This document shows, piece after piece, positions 35,845-45,005 of a stretch of DNA of 64,000 nt. The notes beneath the pieces were generated by a model that made no database searches, was not told where the DNA came from, and was given only the letters and a program-made list of their open reading frames with translations. Each line of letters opens with the position of its first letter. Positions within the stretch are counted from its first letter, which is position 1. Source of the stretch: Metabacillus sp. FJAT-52054 (lineage in GTDB: Bacteria > Bacillota > Bacilli > Bacillales > Bacillaceae); NCBI RefSeq assembly GCF_037201815.1, contig NZ_CP147407.1, forward strand, positions 3,356,723 through 3,420,722, given 5' to 3'. A program made the position numbers and the translations under genes.

Positions 35845-37437
35845 TTATTTGGATGAGCTCCATGTTCCTGTTCTTCTGGGGTCTGCTGCTCCGGATACTT
35901 TTTTGGTGTCTTTATCTATGGTCAAGGCCATTACGCCTCCATAATAGAAAGGTGACTCTTTCACCCGGACGTCATAACCGCGCTTTTCAAGTTTATTTCT
36001 CACATTTTCAGGATAGCCGGGCTCCATTGTAATCTCGTTATCTTCAATGTAGAAACGCCGCTGATTAATAGCTTCCTGCCAGGACGATCCGAAAAATTCT
36101 CTCTGCACCAGAACCTGTGCAAGGACCGTCGGAATTCTTTTCCCCCCCGGGGTTCCAATTCCAACTATTTCTTTATCATTTTCCAGAATGGATGGAGATG
36201 TATAATTGTTCGGTCTTTTTCCCGGCTCCATTCGATTAGCAGATTCGGGGTCTTCACTGAAATTACTGAGTGCATTGTTCATGAATATACCATTGACCTG
36301 CTCTTTGGATCCGAAAAATTCTCCAAGTGTATTCGTTACGGATATGATCGTCCCCTCTTTATCTTTGATAACAAAGTGGGTGGTATTATCGTGGTCTTCT
36401 TCATCTGCTTCGGAATTGTTGACCTCTATGTCAAAAGATGCTTTATCAAAATCCATATCCTCAGCCATGTTTTCCAAGTGCTTGTCCGAAAGAAGCCTCT
36501 CCGTATCTACCTGACCGAAAGCAGGATCCTGAATTTCGGATATACGCTCGTGATAAACATGTTTTGTAAACTCACCCATTAAATGAGTAGAATTGGTTAC
36601 CTCATTGGACTTGAATTCTCCCTTATACATATCTGCCAGTTTTAAGATTTGCAGAAGTGATATTCCGCCTGCCGAAGGAGGAGCTGACATGACTGTATAT
36701 CCGCCAAATTTCCCTTCCAGCGGTTTTTCTTCCTTCACTTCGTAATTTTTCAAATCCTCCAGATTGACCCGGTCCAATTCTTTTGCCAATGATTCTCCCA
36801 TTTCCCCTGAATAAAACCCTTTGCTTCCCTGTCTTTGAATAGCTTGAAGTGTTTTAGCAAGCTCCGGCTGCTTGATCACTCCGTTCGGTTTTACCGGCTT
36901 GCCATCCGGATAAAACGGTTCCGGCAGCTTGCCTTTAAATTGGTCCTGTGCTTCCGCAAGCCGCTGTGAAAGAAATGAGTCGGCTTTGTAGCCTTTGCTT
37001 GCATAATGTATTGCCGGTTCAATCAGTTCGGACATGTTCATTTTCCCCTGCTCCTTATGAGCAAGCTCCAGACCTTTTACAAAACCGGGAACGGCAATCT
37101 GATCTTTTGATCCTTTTCCGTTCTGAGGTGCAGAATCTTTATAATCGTATACTTTCTTAATTTTTTTATCCGGGTTATAAACGACCATCATTCCTCCGCC
37201 GCCCGGGCCTGATCCGTATGGTTCCGTAACACCTAACACGTAGGAAACGGCTACAGCGGCATCCATGGCATTGCCTCCGCTGTTCATGACCTTCATCCCT
37301 GCCTGAACAGCTAGAGGATGGTTTGCACTGACGGCCGCTTGCCCTTCAGCCGAACGATTTAGGATTCCGGATTGTGCGACGAGCAATATGACAATGAGAA
37401 GAATTGCCAGTGCTGTCCAAAGACGTTTCTTTCTCAT
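35845..37437 (-). CDS. capD: Gamma-glutamyltranspeptidase/capsule-anchoring enzyme CapD
   Basis: A 530-aa N-terminal-nucleophile hydrolase with a signal/anchor helix. The maturation and catalytic threonine lies in NTTHFV; counted from ATG 37437, the TT pair is residues 352-353, the position of the known CapD nucleophile. PGGGGMM, PPSAGGISLLQ and GTPGGKRIPTVLAQ are typical GGT segments. In B. anthracis CapD cuts poly-gamma-glutamate and joins it to peptidoglycan; a plain GGT or PGA depolymerase is the alternative. Its place between capA and capE, and a length close to CapD (528 aa), favour CapD. AGCAGGG precedes the chosen ATG; the longer frame overlaps capA. Confidence 0.88.
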   Translation of the reverse strand: MRKKRLWTALAILLIVILLVAQSGILNRSAEGQAAVSANHPLAVQAGMKVMNSGGNAMDAAVAVSYVLGVTEPYGSGPGGGGMMVVYNPDKKIKKVYDYKDSAPQNGKGSKDQIAVPGFVKGLELAHKEQGKMNMSELIEPAIHYASKGYKADSFLSQRLAEAQDQFKGKLPEPFYPDGKPVKPNGVIKQPELAKTLQAIQRQGSKGFYSGEMGESLAKELDRVNLEDLKNYEVKEEKPLEGKFGGYTVMSAPPSAGGISLLQILKLADMYKGEFKSNEVTNSTHLMGEFTKHVYHERISEIQDPAFGQVDTERLLSDKHLENMAEDMDFDKASFDIEVNNSEADEEDHDNTTHFVIKDKEGTIISVTNTLGEFFGSKEQVNGIFMNNALSNFSEDPESANRMEPGKRPNNYTSPSILENDKEIVGIGTPGGKRIPTVLAQVLVQREFFGSSWQEAINQRRFYIEDNEITMEPGYPENVRNKLEKRGYDVRVKESPFYYGGVMALTIDKDTKKVSGAADPRRTGTWSSSK

Positions 37438-37450
37438 GTGCATCCCTGCT

Positions 37451-38608
37451 TTAATCGAGTTTTTTTGAGAGGTCCTTTTCAAAAATAAGTTTCCCGTTCT
37501 CTTCCTTCCAATCCAGGTTCTTTGAATTTTTCGTCAGCTGCTGAATCATTTTCTTTTTCTGCAGCTCATTCATTTCCCTGATTGGTGCCGGCTGGCCGGC
37601 TTTTATTTCAAGCGGGGTCAGCTCAAATCTTGCCTTTCCGTCTGCCATCAGCCTCATTTGTGCAATGGCACTTTCCCTTGTTCTGCTCCAGCCCTGATCA
37701 AATACAAAATTTCCAAGACTGTAGAAAATCACACTGTCCTTATAAACTTCAACAGGTGACAATACATGCGGATGATGACCGATTATCACATCTGCTCCGG
37801 CATCCGCCAGTGCCTTAGCCAGATCTTTCTGGCGGGGATGAGGGGTCGTATCGTACTCCTGCCCCCAATGAGCATTAACGAATACAAAATCCGCTTTCTT
37901 TTTGGCTTCTGCTATCATGGGAACGAAGTTTTTCGGCTCCATCGCCAAAACCCCGCTGTTGTATTCAGTCGCTTTTGTTCCCTCTGCGTACACATCCGTA
38001 AAGGCTAGGGTTGCAACTTTTATTCCATTATACTCGCGATAGGAAATGGAATTTTTCGCATCCTTCAGGTTGCTTCCGGCTCCGACTGGATCGATCCCAT
38101 GCTCTTTTAATGTCTTTCTCGTATCATTTAGCCCCTGGACGTTATAATCCATCGCATGGGTATTGGCGAGACTGACAGCTGAAAAGTTGAGATTTTGAAG
38201 TGTCTGAGCTGATTGTTTGTCCGTTCTCAGCTGAATGCTTTTCGATTCATTCTTTGGTGCTGATTCGTCCAAAGTAATCGGGTGGTCAAAATTCGCTGTA
38301 ATATAATCAGAGTTTTGAAGCAGCGGCTTAACCTGCTGAAACAAATAATCCTGTCCTTTAATGTCGGTTACCTTCTCTACATCCCGTCCCATCATGATGT
38401 CGCCCATGAAGGAGGCAGTGAACACCTCGTTTTTATATTGGGTTACGGCTGGGGCCGGAGGTCTGTCCGCAAAGGAAAAACCGAACATAATTCCTGCAGT
38501 GGCAATTAGACCGATCACTGCATGAGTTTTTGAATTCCGCCGGTTCCTTTTAATAAACCGCAGGAGCTTCTCTTCGAAATTAAGCTCTTTTCCATTTGGA
38601 TGGCTCAC
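37451..38608 (-). CDS. capA: Poly-gamma-glutamate synthesis protein CapA/PgsA
   Basis: A 385-aa membrane-anchored metallophosphatase-like protein (PGA_cap family). A basic N-terminus and one membrane helix (THAVIGLIATAGIMFGFSF) lead to an extracellular domain with GDIMMGRDVE, NFDHP, SLANTHAMDYN, NAHWGQEYDTTPHPRQ and GHHPHVLSPVE, matching the conserved metal-site residues. It acts with CapB and CapC in export of the polymer. GTG at 38608 follows GGGGAGGAG. It is the third gene of the operon, spaced by 15 bp from capC. Confidence 0.95.
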   Translation of the reverse strand: MSHPNGKELNFEEKLLRFIKRNRRNSKTHAVIGLIATAGIMFGFSFADRPPAPAVTQYKNEVFTASFMGDIMMGRDVEKVTDIKGQDYLFQQVKPLLQNSDYITANFDHPITLDESAPKNESKSIQLRTDKQSAQTLQNLNFSAVSLANTHAMDYNVQGLNDTRKTLKEHGIDPVGAGSNLKDAKNSISYREYNGIKVATLAFTDVYAEGTKATEYNSGVLAMEPKNFVPMIAEAKKKADFVFVNAHWGQEYDTTPHPRQKDLAKALADAGADVIIGHHPHVLSPVEVYKDSVIFYSLGNFVFDQGWSRTRESAIAQMRLMADGKARFELTPLEIKAGQPAPIREMNELQKKKMIQQLTKNSKNLDWKEENGKLIFEKDLSKKLD

Positions 38609-38623
38609 GTTTTTCTCCTCCCC

Positions 38624-39073
38624 TTAGAAAATATAGTAAAGCGTCATAAGCAGGAATGTAGCTCCGCTTAGCAAAAGCGTACTTCCGATTGTAAGCGCCA
38701 TTCCCTGTTTTTGCATCGTATTGGCAATTAATCCAGGGACGATGATTCCGATTCCCCTAAATTCAAAAATCTCAAAAGGAAGAATAGGATACGTGTAATC
38801 AAAAGCTAATTTCAGCAATATTCCTACAGTAAGCATGGCAGCAAATTTTCTTCTTCCATAAAGAATGACGATTTTGGCTATTCCATATGTAACGATTAAA
38901 TAGGTAAGCAAGCTGATGAAGAAAACCACAGCAAGGAAAACCGGCTGGTCAAATACAAGTGCCAAGTATCCCGGAACAATCAGTCCCGCTGGGATGACCC
39001 CCGTTTTTTCAGTGAATAGCAAGCTTAGCAATACCCCGAGAACCAGGGCTATGTATAAATCAGATCCGAACAA
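38624..39073 (-). CDS. capC: Poly-gamma-glutamate synthase membrane subunit CapC/PgsC
   Basis: A 149-aa, four- to five-helix membrane protein beginning MFGSDLYIALVLGVLLSLLF and containing GVIPAGLIVPGYLALVFDQP, the diagnostic PgsC/CapC signature, then RGIGIIVPGLIANTMQKQG. It forms the synthase complex with CapB. Its TTG start at 39073 has AGGAGG 8 nt upstream; the capB stop codon overlaps that ribosome binding site, so the genes are tightly coupled. The length equals known CapC/PgsC. Confidence 0.95.
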   Translation of the reverse strand: MFGSDLYIALVLGVLLSLLFTEKTGVIPAGLIVPGYLALVFDQPVFLAVVFFISLLTYLIVTYGIAKIVILYGRRKFAAMLTVGILLKLAFDYTYPILPFEIFEFRGIGIIVPGLIANTMQKQGMALTIGSTLLLSGATFLLMTLYYIF

Positions 39074-39085
39074 TGACTCTTCCTC

Positions 39086-40267
39086 CTAACTGACAAATTG
39101 CTTAATTTTATAGTCTTCCAATCTTTCAATTAACGGTGTAGCGGCACCATGGATATTTCCTACTCCATAAATTGCGCGTCCGCTCATCATTGGCTCAAGA
39201 ACAGCCAATATTTCTTCTGTTGAATACCCTTCCAGATTGTGAAAATTGTCAGCAGGAATGTTTCCAGCCTCATATGAATCAACAATTGGCTGTGTAGTAT
39301 CACCTATTATCACGACATCTCCAGCAGGAATATATGGCAGTACGTCATTTGCAAATTGAATGGTCCGGTCTACCCGGTCATGACGGCAGTTCATAATGAC
39401 GACCGCATTCTTTGTCGGATACCCTAGATCCTCAACCCTTTTCCAAATGTTAATCGTAGACGAGGCATCATTTGCCGCAAATCCATTTACGAAATATCCC
39501 GGGTTGCCCGCATCGGCGAGCGGAAGAATTTTCATGGCACCTGGATCAGGCGGAGCATTCAGCATGCCCCGAAAGGCTGTTTTTTCATCGATTCCCAACG
39601 CGTCTGCAACTGCCAGAGCAAGAGATGCATTGTCTGGAAAAACCATGTATTCAAAGCTCTTTAGAAATTGTTCGGAAATTCTTGTATTATCACAAACAAT
39701 TAAAGTTGAATTGCGTTTTTCTGCTTCTTTCCGGTAGTACTCAATATATGGACTCTCATTGACGATAACGTGCCCGTTATGTGGGATCGTAGCTACGAAT
39801 GCCTCTGCAACCTCATCAAGAGTCGGCCCCATTACATCCATGTGGTCCTCTAATACATTCACAATAATTCCAATATTCGCCTGAAGCATATCCTCCTGAA
39901 AGATAATCTGATAATCGGGATTTACGGCCATGCATTCGCTCACAAGCGCATTCGCGTTCATTTCAGCTACTTCTTGAATCACACGTCTTTGCTCGCCGAT
40001 ATTTGGACCTTCAGGCCGTCTGACAATCGGTCTTTCTTCTTTCGTATTCCAGTACATCATCCTTGCATCCGTACCTGTTGTTTTTCCGACTGTTTTGTAC
40101 CCGGCTTCCTTTACCACACCATAAATAAGTCTTGTAACGGTTGATTTCCCCCGGATTCCGTTAATGTTAATCCGAACCGGAATGGAATCAAGCCGCTTTT
40201 GGTGGCGCCGCTTTTCAATGATGCCCAGCAGCAGGACGAAAACAGCAGCCGCGAAAATGACCCACAC
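39086..40267 (-). CDS. capB: Poly-gamma-glutamate synthase ligase subunit CapB/PgsB
   Basis: A 393-aa amide ligase, the same length as B. subtilis PgsB. An N-terminal membrane helix is followed by a Mur-ligase-like ATP site GIRGKST (residues 37-43) and GKTTGTDARMMYW, NIGEQRRVIQEVAEMNANALV and IIVNVLEDHMDVMGPT. It activates glutamate and extends the gamma-linked chain. A GTG start at 40267 follows GGAGATGAGG. First gene of a five-gene operon; about 560 bp of upstream DNA carries possible operator repeats at 40572-40635. Confidence 0.96.
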   Translation of the reverse strand: MWVIFAAAVFVLLLGIIEKRRHQKRLDSIPVRININGIRGKSTVTRLIYGVVKEAGYKTVGKTTGTDARMMYWNTKEERPIVRRPEGPNIGEQRRVIQEVAEMNANALVSECMAVNPDYQIIFQEDMLQANIGIIVNVLEDHMDVMGPTLDEVAEAFVATIPHNGHVIVNESPYIEYYRKEAEKRNSTLIVCDNTRISEQFLKSFEYMVFPDNASLALAVADALGIDEKTAFRGMLNAPPDPGAMKILPLADAGNPGYFVNGFAANDASSTINIWKRVEDLGYPTKNAVVIMNCRHDRVDRTIQFANDVLPYIPAGDVVIIGDTTQPIVDSYEAGNIPADNFHNLEGYSTEEILAVLEPMMSGRAIYGVGNIHGAATPLIERLEDYKIKQFVS

Positions 40268-40789
40268 GTAACCTCATCTCCTCTATTTGTTTTCATCAGC
40301 GTGTATTAGTAAACCCATGTCTACTTTATGGATTTACCGCACAGAATAATAGATGATAAAAGTTCGAAGTCCCGTTTTGACAATATGCTGGCATGTATGT
40401 GGAACGGCTCATAAATTTAGACTTTTCAAACTTCTAAGTCCGATTAAAAAAAGCGGATTTATTGCATAACCCTGCTTTAAAAGGGTTTTGTCAGAAAATT
40501 TCTCTGATCATCTTTTTCCATAATTTCTTCCTGCTGATAGTTAAAGGATATCTATAGGATGATTCTCACATTGTAAAGGAATGTAAAAGTTTAGGAAGGG
40601 TACGAAGTGAGGAGTTATTTATGTAAAGGTTTACACAAAATGCGGTTCTGACTAATACTGGTGACTATTGGCGCCGGCTCATAAATCAAAGGTCATGATT
40701 CATTCAAGTAAAGGGGAGTCTTTTCTCCTGTTCTTTGTAAATTTCATGCAAAGCAGCTGCTAAGACTCTGCTTTTGCAGGAAGCAGAAA
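40268..40789. promoter_or_regulatory. Upstream region of the cap operon with TGTAAA repeats
   Basis: TGTAAA occurs at 40572 and 40582, and a perfect palindrome TGTAAAGGTTTACA at 40622-40635, with a half-matching TGTAAAAGTTTA at 40582-40593, forty bases away. These lie 300-370 bp upstream of capB and look like operator sites, resembling WalR- or PhoP-type TGTWA/TTWACA repeats but not matching exactly. A short AACCCT/AGGGTT hairpin lies near 40480-40500. No gene is seen. Confidence 0.45.
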
Positions 40790-40824
40790 AAACAGAAAAA
40801 GCTGAATGGACATGCATTCAGCTT
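40790..40824 (-). terminator. Terminator of the GNAT gene
   Basis: AAGCTGAATG and CATTCAGCTT arms with a TTTTCTGTTTTTTC tail on the minus strand. Confidence 0.85.
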
Positions 40825-40829
40825 AGAAA

Positions 40830-41357
40830 TTAAATCGACTTCTCATATTTGCAAAACCCTTTACTGCTTCCTTTAAGGAGGTATCCGGCAGATTGATAAA
40901 AGATGTTCAGGGATGGGTTGGATTCAATACAATCCAGTCTGATTCGGTCCCTCCCATTATATTCAATTCCTTGTTCTGCCCAAGTCAGAATTTTTCTTCC
41001 TAAGCCAGACCCTTTAAAAGATTTGGCTGTTACGAGCTTGTGCAAATAAATGGAAAGGCTTTGCTTTTCATCACCCCATAGACGGCGATCCCAATCTCCT
41101 GGTTGAGGAAGAAGCATGACCATGCCGGCCACCAATCCCCCTTTTTCAAATAGAAATACTTCCCCCATTTTAATTGAAGCAGCGAGCCCGTCTAATTCAC
41201 CGTTTTCCAGCAGCTCACTCCATTGTGCAGAACCTTTTTCCTTGAGCCAAGCAGCAGCTTCCTTTAGCAGTAAAGCGATTGTTTGAGTATCTGCCGGCTC
41301 AGCCAATTTGACAGTAAATCCGTCCGGGATGGAATTCTGCTTGATACGAAAATTCAT
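40830..41357 (-). CDS. GNAT acetyltransferase
   Basis: A 175-aa GNAT-fold protein with the acetyl-CoA pyrophosphate loop in FKGSGLGRKILTWAE (R/K-G-x-G-L-G pattern) and the C-terminal LDCIESNPSLNIFYQSAGY motif. The substrate is unknown; the architecture is that of small-molecule acetyltransferases. It is read from its own start with an AGGTGG-like site, 30 bp downstream of the methyltransferase gene on the same strand, so it may be the third gene of the monooxygenase-methyltransferase operon. Confidence 0.85.
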   Translation of the reverse strand: MNFRIKQNSIPDGFTVKLAEPADTQTIALLLKEAAAWLKEKGSAQWSELLENGELDGLAASIKMGEVFLFEKGGLVAGMVMLLPQPGDWDRRLWGDEKQSLSIYLHKLVTAKSFKGSGLGRKILTWAEQGIEYNGRDRIRLDCIESNPSLNIFYQSAGYLLKGSSKGFCKYEKSI

Positions 41358-41387
41358 ATATCCACCTCATTTCCGTATCTGATTGTA

Positions 41388-42374
41388 CTACTTTTCCAAA
41401 TAGACTGCGAACCATCCTCCTTCTTTTACAACAGGACGAATGGAAGAAATCCCAAGTCCGGCTTCAGCTGCCACTGTTTTCAGCTCTTTCTCGGTTGGGA
41501 TGGGGTGAAGATTATCAAATGCGGAAAAGAAGCTATTAAAAACACTCGAGAATTGTTTCCCGTATTTGGCATGACGCATTGGGGTTATGATGGCTATACC
41601 TCCCCCTTTTTTCAGCCAGGTTCCAGCCTTCTTCAAAAGCTCTCCCCGCCGTTCCTGAGGTACATAGTGAAGCAGATTATTAATTAGAACTAAATCCCGG
41701 CTTTCCGAACTCTCCCATTCAAATGCATCCTGGCACTCAATCTTCAAATCAGGGTACTCCCTGCATCTCACTTTCGCTTCATTTGCCACTCCTTCATTTA
41801 GTTCAATTCCCGTTAAAAGGAGATCTGGAAAATCCTTCGATAATCGCTTTAAATATCCGGCATGGCCGCACCCTGCATCGAGCACGCTTTTGGCCTTCGT
41901 TTTTTTCACAAGCTGATAAATAACAGGATAGGCGACCTGCTCAAGGATCGAAGAGGTTTGAGCCACCACTTCCCCGTGCTGCTCATGATCAAAAGTCTGT
42001 TTATTTTCTGTTGTCATAATAGCCGGATAGCTAAGCAGAGCAGGTATGTGAAGTTCCATCATTTCCTTTAGAATAACCCCGGTCGATTGGGGGTTTTTCT
42101 TGCCAGACGGCAGCATGAAGCTTCGAGAAGTACGAAATCGGCCTTTTGACGCCTTTTTCATATATCTGATTGAAAGACCTACATCCATCCACCGCTCTAA
42201 TAAGTCTTTTTTAAGAGAGTTCGCTTGAGCTACCTCTGTTATCGTTTTGGGCTTACGAAATGATTCATATAAATCCAGCTCATACCCGACGTAGGCATGC
42301 CATGTATAAAGAAATGGCAGATTTTTTTTCATCCAGCCTTTCGCCTTCAGCACTCTGACATATTCATTCAGCAA
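41388..42374 (-). CDS. SAM-dependent methyltransferase (class I, O-methyltransferase-like)
   Basis: A 328-aa protein with a winged-helix-like N-terminal region (TITEVAQANSLKKDLLERWMDVGL) and a C-terminal Rossmann domain whose SAM motif is VLDAGCGHAGYLKRL. LVLINNLLHYVPQERRGELL is the post-motif III region. The two-domain layout resembles O-methyltransferases acting on phenolic or quinone-like compounds. A TTG start at 42374 with GGAGGG 7 nt before overlaps the 3' end region of the monooxygenase gene, implying a joint pathway. The substrate is unknown. Confidence 0.82.
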   Translation of the reverse strand: MLNEYVRVLKAKGWMKKNLPFLYTWHAYVGYELDLYESFRKPKTITEVAQANSLKKDLLERWMDVGLSIRYMKKASKGRFRTSRSFMLPSGKKNPQSTGVILKEMMELHIPALLSYPAIMTTENKQTFDHEQHGEVVAQTSSILEQVAYPVIYQLVKKTKAKSVLDAGCGHAGYLKRLSKDFPDLLLTGIELNEGVANEAKVRCREYPDLKIECQDAFEWESSESRDLVLINNLLHYVPQERRGELLKKAGTWLKKGGGIAIITPMRHAKYGKQFSSVFNSFFSAFDNLHPIPTEKELKTVAAEAGLGISSIRPVVKEGGWFAVYLEK

Positions 42375-42375
42375 T

Positions 42376-43692
42376 CTATTTCCCTCCTTCTGTTTTCCAA
42401 GGGTAATCTGAAGATCTTGTGAACATAAACTTTTTTTGCAGGTTCATCAAATCCACATTGCTGCGAACGGGAAACAGACCTAATTGAATGAGCCGGTCAT
42501 AAATGGTTTCCTTCCATATCCCAAGCCCGGACACATTCAGCATTTGTTTCGTATGCAGCCTGTCATCCCTTGTTGTCTGCAAAATACCTTTCTTTCTAAA
42601 GCCCGGAAAATAAGCAAAAGGCTTGGAGTACGTTAAGGCAGAAAGATGGCTGAGATTCAGAACATAGCGGGTTCTGGGCTTGCGGACGCGTTCATACCAT
42701 TTTAAAAACCCTGGAGAGGTAATCCCATTTGCATACATCCAGCATAGTAATTCTCCGAGAATATCTCCATCCTGTATAGCAAGATTCATCCCTTCGCCAG
42801 CCATTGGATGGACACTGTGAGCGGCATCACCAACGAGCGCCTTATTTCCGTCTACATATTTGCTTGCATGATATCTGACGGGAATCATCAGATGAATGTC
42901 CCTCCAGCTTTTAATTTCATCGACATATCCGTCCAGGTCCGGGCAGAGCTCCTTGTAACAGCGATGAAAGAAAGAAATCCCTTTTTCTTTCATATTTTTA
43001 TATTCTCCTGCCGGAATGAGATAGACCGTCCGGACACGGTTGTCAGGAAGCGGAAATAGTCCCAGAAATGTATAAGGAGTCGAAATCATTTTGCCTTCTT
43101 TCATAGAAGCCGGTCTGCTGAAAGAAACGGTTAAAAAGTGATGATCGTATTGACGCTCTTTAATAGAGGAGTTCATGGATTCCCTCGTCTTGGACTTTCT
43201 TCCTTCCGCGCCGATTACGTAATCTGCCTCAATTGACAAATCTTCTCCGTGATAATGAATAATGGCTTCATCATGATGAAATCCCTTAAACCTTGCAGGC
43301 TGGAGATAATTAAAGGAAGGATAGGCTTCTGCTGCCTTCAAAATGATATGTTTCAGCCCTTCATGCGGAATCATAAGGGAATAGGAAAAAGGACTGTTGA
43401 TCATTCTGTAATCCATGCTTGCCTTGCCGGTTTCATAAAAGGTTTGATCTCTTTTTTTCATTTCATGAATATCGATATGATGAATGCGGTGGCCCTTTGC
43501 CTCTACCTCTTGAATTAGACCGATAGAATGAAAAATTTCCAGGCTTTTAGGCTGCAGCAGTTCACCCTTGTACGTATGAATTCCGCTTTTCGCCTGCTCA
43601 GCAACCGTTACATGAATTCCGCACATTGCAAGCTTCAAAGCAACGGTCAGACCTCCCACACCGCCGCCTATGACCAGAACGCTGGTTTTCAT
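42376..43692 (-). CDS. FAD-dependent aromatic-ring-type monooxygenase/oxidoreductase
   Basis: A 438-aa flavoprotein of the PHBH/UbiH class: the dinucleotide motif VIGGGVGGLTVALKLAMCG at the N-terminus, a DG-type motif in YVIGAEGRKSKTRE, and the GD motif GDAAHSVHPMAGEGMNLAIQD contacting the FAD ribityl chain. Such enzymes hydroxylate aromatic or quinone rings using NAD(P)H and O2. Together with the adjacent methyltransferase it would hydroxylate and then methylate a small aromatic or polyketide-like molecule. No polyketide synthase lies within the window. The ATG follows GAGGGTGAGG. Confidence 0.85.
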   Translation of the reverse strand: MKTSVLVIGGGVGGLTVALKLAMCGIHVTVAEQAKSGIHTYKGELLQPKSLEIFHSIGLIQEVEAKGHRIHHIDIHEMKKRDQTFYETGKASMDYRMINSPFSYSLMIPHEGLKHIILKAAEAYPSFNYLQPARFKGFHHDEAIIHYHGEDLSIEADYVIGAEGRKSKTRESMNSSIKERQYDHHFLTVSFSRPASMKEGKMISTPYTFLGLFPLPDNRVRTVYLIPAGEYKNMKEKGISFFHRCYKELCPDLDGYVDEIKSWRDIHLMIPVRYHASKYVDGNKALVGDAAHSVHPMAGEGMNLAIQDGDILGELLCWMYANGITSPGFLKWYERVRKPRTRYVLNLSHLSALTYSKPFAYFPGFRKKGILQTTRDDRLHTKQMLNVSGLGIWKETIYDRLIQLGLFPVRSNVDLMNLQKKFMFTRSSDYPWKTEGGK

Positions 43693-43863
43693 TTCCTCAC
43701 CCTCTCATTCTGTCTTTTAAGATTTGAAAACCTGTTCTATTCAATTCTGCTTGAGCATCTCCGTCAACAGGTTCCAAATCATAAGCATAGGCATCTTTTT
43801 TAAAGCCAAATGCCAGAATTATGTAGTATGATTAAAAAAGATGTAATTGAAAGGTTGTGTACG

Positions 43864-44898
43864 ATGGAAAACGAACTAAAATCCTATACCGGCACCGAGA
43901 TTCAGGTCGGCGGCTTGGAATTTAGCTGGGATCTTGATCAAGGTACTTTTAAATATGAAAAGGACGATGCCGTTCTTTTTTGGATTGATTCTGCAATGAA
44001 AATCTTTTTTGATACCATTGAAGAAATTTCAGGCGATAAAGCTGCTGCCGTCGTTCTTGAAACAGCAGGCTTCAGACAGGGCATTATTGTAGGTGATTAC
44101 TTCAAAAAACAAAACCTTACACTTAATGAGGTAGCTGCCGTTCTTCCTAACACCTATGCCTCTGCGGGATGGGGTAAAATGGAAATATCTCAGGTGAACC
44201 ACGGCAGAAAGATGGCTATCATTCAGGTTAAGGACAGCTGGGAGTATAAAATCAACAAAGCTCAGGGAAAAACGAGACGCGGTACATTCACTCCCGGCCA
44301 CTTTGCCGGAATCTTGTCCGGACTATTCGGGGTAAACATTTGGTATAAGGTACTTAAAAGCCAAATTGAAGGAGACAGTCATAGTGAATTTGAATACTTC
44401 CCTTCTGAAATGACGGTTCAGCAAAACATTCATGAATTCGCACGCCAGGAGCAATCTGAGCAGATTCGAAGGCTTGAGTATCTGGTGGATGAGCGAACCA
44501 GTGAATTGAATGAATTGATAAAGGAAATTTCCTCTCCCATTATTCCTGTACTAGAGGGAATTGTCGTCGTTCCGCTAATAGGAAAATATGATGAACAGCG
44601 GTCTCATGATCTTGTCCAGGAGACACTCCTCAATCTTCCGAAGCAAAAAGCTGAATATATGATTTTGGATTTAACTGCAATGAGCGAGGACGTTACAAAA
44701 GGAACCGTTGAGTTTATAGACCGGCTTGCAACGTCCGCCTCTTTGATTGGCACTAAAACGATTCTGGTCGGAATTTCTCCTGAATTCGCGATATCCATTG
44801 CAAAATCGGACAATAATTTATCTGCGTTTAATTGCTTTAGCACACTGCAGCATGGAATATATTTTGCCCTATCGGAACAGGGCAGGCAGATTACGTAA
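43864..44898 (+). CDS. RsbR-like STAS-domain regulator with N-terminal V4R-type sensor
   Basis: A 344-aa two-domain protein. The N-terminal part (residues about 20-190) resembles the V4R/heme-NO-like sensor fold, ending in GHFAGILSGLFG and GDSHSEFEYF; the usual Cys of that motif is Ser here. A linking helix (RRLEYLVDERTSEL) leads to a C-terminal STAS domain (residues about 225-340) with VLEGIVVVPLIGKYDEQR, LDLTAMSEDV and GTKTILVGISPEF, the pattern of stressosome RsbR paralogues. The first regulatory Thr (in DLTAM) is present; the second position reads Val in LVGI. It probably feeds a signal into sigma-B control. ATG 43864 is chosen for its AAAGG spacing. Confidence 0.82.
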   Translation: MENELKSYTGTEIQVGGLEFSWDLDQGTFKYEKDDAVLFWIDSAMKIFFDTIEEISGDKAAAVVLETAGFRQGIIVGDYFKKQNLTLNEVAAVLPNTYASAGWGKMEISQVNHGRKMAIIQVKDSWEYKINKAQGKTRRGTFTPGHFAGILSGLFGVNIWYKVLKSQIEGDSHSEFEYFPSEMTVQQNIHEFARQEQSEQIRRLEYLVDERTSELNELIKEISSPIIPVLEGIVVVPLIGKYDEQRSHDLVQETLLNLPKQKAEYMILDLTAMSEDVTKGTVEFIDRLATSASLIGTKTILVGISPEFAISIAKSDNNLSAFNCFSTLQHGIYFALSEQGRQIT

Positions 44899-44977
44899 TT
44901 GCGGGAATAGTAGAAGAATTGACTTGAACAGTGCCAAGTCCTGCAGATTATAGAAGAAAGATAGGGTTTTGATCGTG

Positions 44978-45005
44978 AGCCTGCGTCAAGCAGGTTTTTT
45001 TATAT
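44978..45005 (+). terminator. Terminator of the rsbR-like gene
   Basis: CCTGC/GCAGG short stem followed by seven T residues. Confidence 0.85.
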
